Below, piece after piece: positions 36,994 through 47,083 of a stretch of DNA of 64,000 nucleotides (its first letter is position 1; every line of letters begins with the position of its first letter). The notes below the pieces were generated by a model. It did no database searches, had not been told where the DNA came from, and saw only the letters and a list, made by a program, of their open reading frames with translations. Position numbers and translations under genes: made by a program. The stretch covers positions 543,305-607,304 of the forward strand of contig MNCI01033650.1 in NCBI GenBank assembly GCA_015680685.1, written 5' to 3'. The stretch comes from Gnetum montanum (lineage: Eukaryota; Streptophyta; Gnetopsida; Gnetales; Gnetaceae).

Positions 36994-37925
36994 AAGCGCA
37001 AAACACCACAAGCAACTTGATAAAAGTTTTGCCCTTTACCACTTGACTAGATGTCATCGTACCATGTTTAGTAGTGTATGGGATTGAAAAAGGTGAGATT
37101 GGTAGTTGGTAGGAGAGAAGGGATTGTGGGGATTAGTGATTGTCGGAGGGGTCATGCTGGGGAAATGGGATGCTCAGGTGTGCGGCATGCCGGTCCTCGT
37201 CGATAGCCATTTTTTTGGCAGACTCGGAATTCAGGCATGCGATGTGCGTCCTTTGGCGGAACATTGCTCTTGGTTAGTGTTCAAGAAGTCTTGTTGTCAA
37301 TGCCAAAGCCATGGGGTGATGTCTTGCATTCTTTGGAGGAACATCACCCTTCTTTGGGGAGACTGTGAGCGAAGAGCCAAAGCCACGCAACAGGATATTT
37401 CTTGATTGCTTTTGACATGAGTGCCTATTTTCAAGATCGATGCCTTCCCGCTTGGGGTTTGTATGGGAAGTGCCAAGGGTCCCGTTTTTTTTGAACTGTA
37501 AACTGTACTAATGTGCGAATATTGTGTTTTGTGTGTTGCGACTGCTGTAATGCTTTGCAGTGTGTAATAGTTTGGTGAGCAGATAAGGAGTTTTCGGGGA
37601 ATGGGAATGTACGGGTTAACGGTTTGATTCAGTCTTGCCAGGTGGATTAATGGACATTGCTTCATCTTACTACCTACGATGAAATGCACTCTCGTACGAG
37701 AACTTCTGAGCGTCATCCTGCAAACATAACTCCAAGGAGACAAGAAAACCATGAGTGAATAAACGAGCTTAGATTTAAACCGCTGCAGGTGAACAAAAAT
37801 ATTTGGGGCGATTCTGAATAGTGAGTGCGAATGTCGACGATGTTGATGAGATTGTGTGCTGATGAGGGATGCAATGATTCTGATGAATGAATATGGCTGT
37901 GGAGCGAAGGGTCGGAGGCGAACGT
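36994..37925 (-). mobile_element. Young element, region between pol and 3' LTR
   Basis: No known domain. A minus-strand open frame at 37297-37752 (151 codons) starts MVFLSPWSYVCRM and its start resembles that of 25398-25679 in the old copy (MIFLSSWSYFCRT). After about 30 codons the two diverge, so this may be a conserved RNA segment rather than a protein. Confidence 0.5.
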
Positions 37926-38401
37926 GCCAGTTTACAGTCTTGACGGACTATCATGGGTTAGTTTTATGTCGTAACCCATTGGACATTGCCCGTTTAGTGT
38001 CGTGGCGGACGGTACGTTGCGAGTTTCGAGCCTTAGCGGACCATGCAGAGGCAAGCTAGTTTATAGTCTTGGCGGACTCTGATGGTTCTGACGGTGACAT
38101 TTTATTGTCATGCCAGCAGGATGCTAGTTTATCGTCATTGCAGACACTGTGGGGTATTAGTTTATTGTCATAATACCAGGACAATGGTGGTGTCAGTTTT
38201 AAGTCGTAACCTAAGACTGATCTGTGGTATCAGTTTATAGTCATAATCCAGGACTTATCTGTGGTATCAGTTTATAGTCATGATTCGAGGACTTATCTGT
38301 GGTATCAGTTTATAGTCGTGATTCCAGGACTAATCTATGGTATCAGTTTATAGTCATAATCCAGGACTAATCTGTGGTATCAGTTTATAGTCGTGATTCC
38401 A
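37926..38401 (-). repeat. AGTTTA-core tandem repeat array, 3' of pol (young copy)
   Basis: Begins with several diverged units (GCCAGTTTACAGTCTTGACGG type). It ends in more regular units of about 40 bp with GGTATCAGTTTATAGTCATAA and a CCAGGACTTATCTGT spacer, continuing into the assembly gap. Confidence 0.9.
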
Positions 38402-39008
38402 NNNNNNNNNNNNNNNNNNNNNNNNNNNNNNNNNNNNNNNNNNNNNNNNNNNNNNNNNNNNNNNNNNNNNNNNNNNNNNNNNNNNNNNNNNNNNNNNNNN
38501 NNNNNNNNNNNNNNNNNNNNNNNNNNNNNNNNNNNNNNNNNNNNNNNNNNNNNNNNNNNNNNNNNNNNNNNNNNNNNNNNNNNNNNNNNNNNNNNNNNNN
38601 NNNNNNNNNNNNNNNNNNNNNNNNNNNNNNNNNNNNNNNNNNNNNNNNNNNNNNNNNNNNNNNNNNNNNNNNNNNNNNNNNNNNNNNNNNNNNNNNNNNN
38701 NNNNNNNNNNNNNNNNNNNNNNNNNNNNNNNNNNNNNNNNNNNNNNNNNNNNNNNNNNNNNNNNNNNNNNNNNNNNNNNNNNNNNNNNNNNNNNNNNNNN
38801 NNNNNNNNNNNNNNNNNNNNNNNNNNNNNNNNNNNNNNNNNNNNNNNNNNNNNNNNNNNNNNNNNNNNNNNNNNNNNNNNNNNNNNNNNNNNNNNNNNNN
38901 NNNNNNNNNNNNNNNNNNNNNNNNNNNNNNNNNNNNNNNNNNNNNNNNNNNNNNNNNNNNNNNNNNNNNNNNNNNNNNNNNNNNNNNNNNNNNNNNNNNN
39001 NNNNNNNN
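38402..39008. other. Assembly gap (607 N)
   Basis: A run of N. By comparison with 26730-27350 it should contain the third catalytic integrase residue and the integrase C-terminal domain, plus more AGTTTA repeats. Its true length is unknown. Confidence 0.98.
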
Positions 39009-41933
39009 TTTGATCCCTAGACTATCACAAAACGTTTTGGTCTCGGCACTACTAAATTGTGGCCCATTGTCAGTGATGATTGTCATGGGAATGCCAAAAC
39101 GGGTCACAATGTTTTCGAGGATGAAGTGGCACACGTGTTTAGAAGTAGTTTTTCGAAGGGGCGCTGCTTCTACCCATTTCATGAAATATTCGGTTGCTGT
39201 TATGATAAAACCATGCCCGGCAGAAGACGTGGGTGTTATCGGGCCTATAAGGTCCAATCCCCACTTCTGGAAGGGCCATGTGATTTGTGTCGTATGCAAC
39301 TCATTCGGTGGTACATGGATTAGATTACTGTGTTTTTGACAAGTACTACATGTTTTGACCTTGGACAGACAGTCGTACTCCATGTGTGGCCAATAGTATC
39401 TTAAGCATCTTATTTTGGTTGCCATCGCCTTCTGTGCAATGTGTCCCCCGCATATTCCGTCGTGTACTTGTTCAACAATCGTTTGGGCTTCGTAGGATCG
39501 GCGACACAATGTGTCTCCTATTAGTGTGTATTGTCTAGAATGTTTGCGTACTGTGTCCTTTTGTGCTTTTGTTAAATGTTGTGGCGTTTCGCCGCGCAGA
39601 AGGTATTCCTTTACGTCGTCGTACCATTCATTAGCGTGTGTTGTACTGACAGATGCGATTGGCAGCACGTCGAGAGTATTGGTTATGGGCTCAACACAAC
39701 TGGTTACGGAGCTTGGTAATGCGTGAAACATGTCAGGGGATATGTTTAAGGCCAAGGTTGCTAATGCGTTTGCAATGGTATTGTCATTCCTGGAGACGTG
39801 TTGGACATCAACGCTTTTGAATCGTTTAAGTAGGTGTTTAGCCAAATCACAGTATGGTTGTAAGTGTGGCGCTTTACATGTATAGACGTCTGTGACTTGG
39901 TTTACGACTAGTTGTAAGTCCCCTCTGACTACAAGCCGTGTAATGTCGGAAGCTAGTGCGAACGCGAGACCTCTAAGGAGGCCTTCATACTCTGCTATGT
40001 TATTAATACAATGAAAATTGAAGCGATAAGCAAAAGGTTTAATTTCCCCAGAGGGGTATGTGATTACAGCGGCAGCACTTCCTCCTTGAGAGGTGGATGC
40101 TCCATCGAAGTTTAGAATGGCATCGTAGTTATCTGGCACCGTATCTATTGCATTTACATTTTCGTCTGGGAATTCAGGTTCTATTGTACCTAGATCCTGT
40201 GTTGGCGATGTAGTCATTTGATTTGCTATGGCTTGGCCTTTGACTGAAGATTGTGCTACGTAGCGTAGGTCGAACTCAGCTATGATGGCCTTCCAATGGG
40301 CTATCCTGCTCGATTCGTAGATATTTCCAGTTATAGCTCTAAGTAAATTGTCTTTGCAAATTATGTTAGCTTGGTTTTGGAAAAGATAATGTCGCCATTT
40401 CTTTAAAGAGAAAACTAAGGCTAGATATGACTTCTCTACGTCGTTGTATCTTTTTTCGTGGGCAACTAATGCATGGCTCAAGTAGTATACAGGGACTTCA
40501 GTTCCGTCATCTTGTTTCTGGCAAAGCATAGACGCGATTGATGATTCTGATGTGGCTAGGTAGATGTAAAACGGCTTGTTGTTTTTGGGTGGGTACATCG
40601 TGGGTAGTCGAGCGAGTGTCACCTTAATGTTGTCAAATGCTTCTTGGCATTGTGGGGTCCATTCAAAATGGACATTTTTGCGTAGTAGATGGTTCATAGG
40701 TGTTAGTTTTTCTGTCAATCTTTCTATGAACCTCCTGATAAACTGTAATCGACCCTGTAGCCCTCGAAGTTCGGTTAGGTTGCTAGGTGATTTTAGGTTC
40801 GTAATGGACTTAACCTTATCGGGGTCTACCCGTATCCCTGCTTCCGAGGTTACGAATCCAAGCAGTTTACCTGTCTTGACGCCGAAGACGCATTTCTTTG
40901 GGTTAAGCCTTAGTTCGTACTTTAGACAACGTTTTAACACTAAGTCAAGATCCTGTACATGTTGTTCTGACGTTTTTGATTTAACCACTATGTCATCCAC
41001 ATAATCATTGAGCGAATGTAAGATGTAATCGCTGAAGATGTATGTCATCGCCCTTTGATATGTGGCCCCAGCGTTCTTGAGGTCGAAAGGCATCATCGTG
41101 TAACAAAAGGTTCCCCAAGGTGTCATAAAAGTGGTTCGGAGCTGGTGTTCTGGATTAATACGTATCTGGTTATATCCCGAGAACCCATCCATAAAAGATA
41201 ACAGGGCATGCCCAGCGGTTGAGTCAACTAATTGATCAATGCTAGGTAAGGGGAAGTCATCTTTTATGGTTGCTACGTTGAGGTCTCGGAAGTCAATGCA
41301 TAGGCGGATACTTCCGTTCTTCTTTGGGACTATAACCATGTTTGACACCCACTCGGCGTAATCAACAGCCCTAATGAAACCAGCTTGGTAGAGCTTGGTA
41401 ATCTCACTACGAACTGCTAATGCCACCTCGGGCTTGACCTTTCGTGCTTTCTGTTTCACTGGCCTTAGTCTTGGATCAAGAATAATGTTGTGCTGGATGA
41501 TACGAGGGTCTAGTCCGGGCATGTCCGTATAGGACCAAGAAAACGCTTTCATATTATCCCTAAGCACGCTTTCGATATCTCTAGCCAGACGCGGTTCTAG
41601 TAATGCGCTTAATTTTAGAATTTTAATTTCCCCATCAGGCATGGTGATGGGAGTTTCGGTTAGAGGATCTTCGGTAATATTTTCGGCTTCTATGTCGAGG
41701 GATTTTGTCATACCCTCATAGTCGTTAACCGTTTGCTGTGTTGAAGCTATTATTGCGTTGTTTGTTGATGAGCTCGCATGGATGAGATTCATGTCGATAT
41801 TCCTTTCAACCTCGCCGTATGGTCCATCAATAACTAACGGCTTAGTTAAGCGCTTGCAATCCATTAGGCTAGTTCCTGTCAATAAATAGAGAGCCTGGTA
41901 AGATAGCGACGGTCGTTTTATGTCTTTTGGCAA
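38402..41933 (-). CDS. pol: Pol: reverse transcriptase, RNase H, second RNase H, integrase (young copy)
   Basis: Open from 41933 to the gap at 39008 with no stop, about 975 readable residues. RT about 170-400, with PLPSIDQLVD, FMDGFSGYNQI and YVDD at 311-314. First RNase H about 450-560, with the usual first Asp replaced (IYLATSESS), as in Tat elements where this domain has degenerated. Second, archaeal-type RNase H about 607-730: D610, E648 and D672 are present but the fourth catalytic position is N722 (ANALA for ADALA). Integrase zinc residues H824, H831, C862, C865; catalytic D894 and D955; the third (Glu) is in the gap. The reading frame also crosses the gap as unknown residues. It lies 5.1 kb from gag-protease, so it probably needs splicing; the first codons may be intron, as an AG acceptor context exists at about 41895. 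Confidence 0.93.
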
Positions 41934-41980
41934 TTTTTAGTGTATATGTATGACAGTGGATTAACGTGACAGTGAAACGG

Positions 41981-42170
41981 TAGTTTAATGCCTTACCGGG
42001 CAACGAACGGCAGTTTAATGCCTTACCGGGCAACGAACAACAGTTTAGTGCGTTACCGGGCAACGAACGGCAGTTTAGTGCCTTACCGGGCAATGAACGG
42101 CAGTTTAATGCCTTACCGGGCAACGAACGACAGTTTAATGCCTTACAGGGCAACGAACGACAGTTTAATG
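41981..42170. repeat. AGTTTA-core array between pol and antisense gene, 30-bp unit
   Basis: Six and a third nearly identical 30-bp units, each AGTTTAATGCCTTACCGGGC plus AACGAACGGC, starting at 41981, 42011, 42041, 42071, 42101, 42131 and 42161. Confidence 0.95.
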
Positions 42171-42331
42171 CAGCAATTTTTCATTTTATTTAGTTTATGC
42201 ATGTAATTTTTATGTATTTTTCAAAAAATTAAGGCAAATCTGAAAAAGCACGAAAAACAAGGCAAAAAGCAAGAAAAGCAAGAAAAACGGAGGGCGGCGG
42301 CGGCGTCAGCGTCAGCGTCGGCGTCGGCGGG

Positions 42332-42340
42332 CTATAAAAA
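42332..42340 (+). promoter_or_regulatory. TATA box of the antisense gene (young copy)
   Basis: CTATAAAAA within GGCTATAAAAAGGGG, preceded by a GCGTC/GGCG-rich stretch. Transcription would start near 42365, giving a leader of about 175 bases before ATG 42540. The LTR TATA of the same element, read on minus, is CCTATAAAAA. Confidence 0.65.
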
Positions 42341-42399
42341 GGGGAAAATGGGCTTCATTTGTCATTTGCAATCCGAGCGTGAGCGTAAACTGCGGCCGA

Positions 42400-42539
42400 A
42401 CCCCAGCGTAGACGCCGAGCGAAACCCCAGCGTAGACGCCGAGCCAAACCCCAGCATAGACGCCGAGCCGAACCCCAGCGTAGACGTCGAGCCGAACCCC
42501 AGCATAGATGTTGAGCCGAACCCCAGCGTAGACGCCGAG
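42400..42539 (+). repeat. Leader repeats AACCCCAGCGTAGACGCCGAG (antisense gene)
   Basis: Six 24-bp units with the GCGTAGACGCC core also found in the gag leader (50990-51240). If an upstream ATG (42348) were used they would encode an NPSVDAEP octapeptide repeat, but that ATG lies between the TATA box and the expected start site. Confidence 0.85.
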
Positions 42540-45500
42540 ATGGGCAGAGGCAAGGAGATAGACGACCGAGGAAGAAAAGGGGTAGAGCTGACGTTCGCGG
42601 AGGAGAGCGAGGCGATGTTGCAGGGCCTACCCTGCCCGAGTCTTCCCGCGTGGCCTGGATCTTCCAGCAAGTAGGCTCTTGACCCTGTTTTTTATTTATT
42701 TTTTCGTCTATTTTTGTAGCGTAGACTGTTTTTCTCTACGCCCAGCGTATACGCCGAGCGTAACTATTTTGTCTCTACGCCCAGCGTATACGCCGAGCGT
42801 AACTATTTTGTCTCTACGCTCCGCGTATACGCCGAGCGTAACTGTTTTGTCTCTACGCCCAGCGTATACGCCGAGCGTAACTGTTTTGTCTCTACGCCCA
42901 GCGTATACGCCGAGCGTAACTGTTTTGTCTCCACGCCCAGTGTATATGCCGAGGGTAACTGTTTCTCTACGCCCAGCGTATACGCCGAGCGTAACAGTTA
43001 GAAAAATTTTCCGCGAATGTCCATTTTTCAAAGTGAAGTTTCCAGTATGATTAACCTTTGGGGTGTTTTAATGGTTTGCAGGGACGTTGAACCTCCCCTT
43101 CTAGTGGTTGAGCTGGTCGGGGTGTTGACATGGTTTGGTCCCATTGAGGGCGGTGATCCGACCCCAGACTTGACCGTTGAGAACAATGGGGTCTGGTTTC
43201 GGGATGGGGCTTGCAAATTTTTGGCCTTCATACTAGACCATTTCAGGGTTGTGATTTGGTCCCACCTAGGTGAGGATGCGGAGCGGAGCATCATCGAGGC
43301 CATGTTACCCGGTGCAGTAGAGGGTGTTAGAATGTTTATGGACGATATTGATGAAGGGCCACTTGTCGCCGAGGGTGTTCCCTCCGGTGGTCCAAAATCT
43401 GCCCGTCCATTGACGCGTGTGTGGGACCGGCTGCCGCGGGGGCCTAACTATATCAACGACACCTTATTTCTGGCTGGCCGCGCGCACACCTTGTTTCAAA
43501 ATCCTCTCGGATCAGTATACCGGGTAGAAAGGTAATTTCGTTTTAGGTCTGGTTATCCCTCTTTTTTATATTCAAATATTTGCTCTTGTTTTAACACATG
43601 CTTTCGCCTTTCTGTAGGCCGAGAGTTACGAAAGAAGGGGCCTATGCAGGCGATGATGGGATTGCATTGGCACGCACGGCTTTGGAGGTGTTCATGGTGG
43701 GCCCCACTCTTCGCGGGGCCGTTTTGGCCCACACTAGCGGCGCCATGAAGCACTTCCATAAGAAATTTTCTAAGGCGTTTGCACAATGCACCGCGCGTGG
43801 ATGGTTGCACGCCGACTGGTCCCCTAATGGACCAATCTTTCCATCTGCTTCTGATCTGGGCAAGACCTTAAAGTCTAACACGGAGAGTAAGTGGCAATGT
43901 TTTCTAGATGTCGTGATGTGTTTGTTCAATTGCTGAGTGTTAAACTAATGCGAGGGTTTCGGATTTGTCTCTACAACTGGCACTACCTCTGGCGGGGATT
44001 CTGTTGTGACCGGGCGAACTGAAGCGACTCTTTCTATGAAATTCGGTGAAACCGTTGCCGCCCAGAAGTGGTTACGGGTAAAAGCCCCGCCATCCATTAT
44101 TGCCTGTTTAGAACATGCCGGCCTCATGGCGCTCTTGGCGGCCCCTAGCCTGAACGTGTCTATAGCGGAGATGATCGGGATCGTGGATTCGTTTGACAAA
44201 TCTGTTTCTCGCTATAGCGCTCGTATTAAGGGCGTTAAGATAATTTTTGAATTATCGCCCCAATTTTTTGCGGATTTGTTTGGCGTGCCTACAGGTGGTG
44301 TAAAGATTATTTTAGATAGGACGCACAAAGAAATTCAGACGATCTGCGCTTTAGAGGATTGGTTAGGGGTGACAAAGGGCGCCAAAGGATTTCCAATGCA
44401 GGGGAGGACGAAAGTTGAGGAAGTCAACGAGCTCTACCCCTTATTTCGGGCGCGTCTGTTTCCGAAGACTCTATCGCAAGTTAAGAGTCTCGGGGTTGAA
44501 GCAGTGCGAGTCGTGCGTACTATTCTAGAGGCTGGCGTGCGCTAAAATTGGGCTGAATTCTTAGTATCGGGCATGACTAAAGAGATAGCGCGGCTACGTT
44601 CGAACATAGACACTCAGTCCCATTTTACCTTTGCCTTTTTTGCCGGTTATGTTCGTCGTTTGGCCGAATTTTTAGTGGTTCGTGGGGAGGACAGATATGT
44701 TTTGCGGGATAGGAATCAGTTATCTCGCCCTTGGGTAAACCACCTATTCGACACGGCTAAGTCCCAGGACGCCCCCGAGGGGATTGATGAATCCCTTACG
44801 ATTACTACGGGTGGATCGTCTGGCGCCTCACTTCAAACGCGCGACAACGTAGGGCCGGGACCAGACGAAATGTCCTATACTGCCAAAAAGGCGGAGCGGG
44901 TAGTCAGGGACACAATAGGCAAAGCCAAATCGAAGTTGGTGAAGCCCGACCGCCCAGTTGAGGAGACCAGTGAAATTGAACTGCCCAGAGTAAAACAGAT
45001 TCGGTTTAAAATACCAGGTAAACCTCTTGTTTTCTTTACTTCGCTTATCTTGCGGATAGTTTGAACGATTAATGGTTGTATGCGGCTAACTTCATCTGTT
45101 TTGTCTTGAGAAGTCAAGAGACATGATTTGCAGACTATACCTGAGGATGAAGAGTTAACTGACCCCGCGGGAGGGACTGAGTTGCTGGAGGAAAGAACCG
45201 GAAACACTGAACCACTAGATGATCAAGTGGAGACTGACACTATGTTCAGTAATTTTCTCACAGGCAACTTGGACCTTGGAGCCCCTCCCACAGCGGAGGA
45301 GACCGGAGGGAATGGTATGTCTCGTTACTTAGTTGTATAGCCTAATATATTTTTATCTCATTGTGGATTTTTCGTTTGACCCAGAGGAGAGCGAGACCAT
45401 CCCCGAGAAGGAGCTAGAGATCTCCCCTGAAGTGCCACCAAAGGTTAGCACGTCGCGCCCTAATGGACCTTTTACTTGGATGGAAATGCCAAGTAAAAGG

Positions 45501-46406
45501 GATTTCGTAGCTGGTGTGGCCGAGGAGGCCATTGAGCGGATCGAAGGGATTCATCCTGAAATAGGTATGGGAACATCCAAAGATCCTTACTATGTTAGAG
45601 TTTGATTCTCGATTTTGTCTGTTCTAACGTTTGTCTTTTCCCTATTGATAGGTGCCCATCTGAGGTGGGACCCGTCTGAGACTGTCAACATGGAGAGTTT
45701 GCCAACACTTTCCCCAGAAATTGAACAAGTGCCCAGACCCGTTTACGAAGAGGTAGCAGAGGGCTTTGTTCACAATGCTAAGGCAGTATGGACGTGTAGG
45801 CGATCCATTGAGAAATTGTGGCTCCAGATCCAGGCGAAAGAGAAAGAGGTTTCTAAACTAATGGTGGAACGTGACGATCTGAAGGCCCGGTACGAATTCG
45901 CCGCAGCTAGATTAGACAATCATCGCTCTTGGCGGACCTCCGAGGTCACGTATACGAGGTATTGGAACCTACTCAATCGTCATGCAGGATTGATACGGAG
46001 ACTAGGGGAGCGCAGGGCTCAAATCGAATTGCTGAACACCAAATGCCACGACTGGAAGGCTTTCGCCTCCAAAGTATGCAAATGGGGGCAAGATGAGAAG
46101 AACCACAAGCACCAATATAAAAAGTCGCTAAAGGAGGTGTCTATCGAGAAGCGACAGTTGGAAATGTTTGTGGAAGGCCTTGGTCTGCTTCCCGCCTTCG
46201 ACACATTTGCCCAGAACACGATTGTAGAGATGGAGTCCCCCAAACGGCAGATAACAACCGCTTCTGGGGAAGTGTCAGTGGGGGAGTTCCCTTTGAAACG
46301 TCCTACCTGGTCGGATGTTGACAAGGGAAAGGCTTTGGCGGATGTTGACTTGGGTCTCGACGGGACAGATTGGGCAAGTGTTCCCGAAGAGGAAATCCTG
46401 TGGTGA
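42540..46406 (+). CDS. Antisense spliced gene: dead FCP1-like phosphatase domain, plant-transposon-like region, coiled coil
   Basis: Predicted exons: 42540-42670, 43082-43531, 43618-43886, 43977-45017, 45111-45314, 45385-45564, 45652-46406; 3030 nt, all junctions in phase, 1009 residues. Residues about 45-195 match FCP1/NIF (HAD) phosphatases: 'LLVVELVGVLTW' for the DLNG-L motif, 'VWFRDGACKFLAFILDHFRVVIWS', 'RPLTRVWDRLP', then 'NYINDTLFLAGRAHTLFQNPLGSVY' for NE-NTLL-DDSPYKAL-NPP. The catalytic Asp residues are gone. About 290-480 resembles the plant transposon protein domain ('IIFELSPQFFADLFGVP', 'LYPLFRARLFPKTLSQV'). An acidic linker and a coiled coil (about 800-945) follow. Lesions: acceptor AA instead of AG at 43975-43976, in-frame TAA at 44543-44545, probable 1-base shift near 46.4 kb (a further exon, 46532-46633, ends DNHHVPDV). 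Opposite to gag-pol. Function unknown. Confidence 0.7.
42715..42995 (+). repeat. GCGTATACGC repeats in the first intron of the antisense gene
   Basis: Seven units of about 34 bp, each with CTACGCCCAGCGTATACGCC and GAGCGTAACTGTTTTGTCT. The same AGCGTATACGC palindrome fills U3 of the LTRs. The last unit runs into GTTAGAAAAATTTTCC, a phrase also next to LTR repeats of the old copy. Confidence 0.9.
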
Positions 46407-46639
46407 CTGGAATTCGGCTTGGGGGGATCCTATGGTAAGCGTTTCGTGTTCATGAAGTTAATTGATAATGTTTGAAGTTTTGACATTCGCTTATTCTTGT
46501 GTTGGTTATTTCCCTTTTTTGGTCTTTTTAGGATGAAGGTGGTGGAGAAACTGAAGGAGCTGGCCCCAGTGGAGCAGAGGCCTCTGACACTGGCGGGTCC
46601 AAGGGGGACAATCACCATGTCCCAGATGTTTAGCATTTT

Positions 46640-46868
46640 AGCTCTTAAGTTGTTTTGTTTTTTTTGTCTTTTGGCTCAGATTTACACTGGAACTGTAACT
46701 TGAAGATTGTGGAATGAACAGAGACGGTTGATTGTATGTAATAACTATATAAACATTTTTCATTGATTTTGAGTTTATCATGAGATAGACATGTAAAAAT
46801 ATTTTGGTTTGTTTTCTGTTTTAAGTGTATTACTAAAATGTGGTTATGAAAGTAGAGCGAAAAGAATG
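46640..46868. mobile_element. 3' flank of antisense gene
   Basis: AT-rich, no coding frame. A TGTAATAA-type signal at about 46737-46743 could serve polyadenylation of the antisense transcript. Confidence 0.35.
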
Positions 46869-46990
46869 TACTAGTTTATGGCCATTTCGGGCCCCATGTA
46901 CTAGTTTATGGCCATTTCGGGCCCCATGCGTAGTTTATGGCCATTTCGGGCCCCATGCGTAGTTTATGGCCATTTCGGGCCCCATGCGTA
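46869..46990. repeat. AGTTTA-core array between antisense gene and protease (young copy)
   Basis: Four units of 28-30 bp, each TAGTTTATGGCCATTTCGGG plus CCCCATG, with weaker units up to 47087. The same unit, decayed, lies at 53016-53130 in the old copy. Confidence 0.95.
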
Positions 46991-47083
46991 ATCAAAAAAT
47001 GTTTTGGAGGACGTGGATAGATTTCTCGGTCAATCGATCATTGCTGATCGTGGCTAGTTTTATGTCATTGCGGACATGATAGT

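Noticed and set aside
38374-39339. Plus-strand frame of 321 residues
   Set aside because: Most of it is the assembly gap; the rest is the reverse of integrase.
41981-42170. Regular 30-bp repeats that look CRISPR-like
   Set aside because: Units are directly adjacent with no unique spacers, in a plant retrotransposon; ordinary tandem repeats.
42348-42539. Upstream ATG giving NPSVDAEP repeats as the antisense protein N-terminus
   Set aside because: The ATG is only about 8 bases past the TATA box, so it would not be in the transcript; ATG 42540 is in the same frame.
42708-43031. Minus-strand frame encoding a repeated VTLGVYAGRRDK peptide
   Set aside because: It follows from a tandem repeat without stops; it lies in the predicted intron of the opposite-strand gene.
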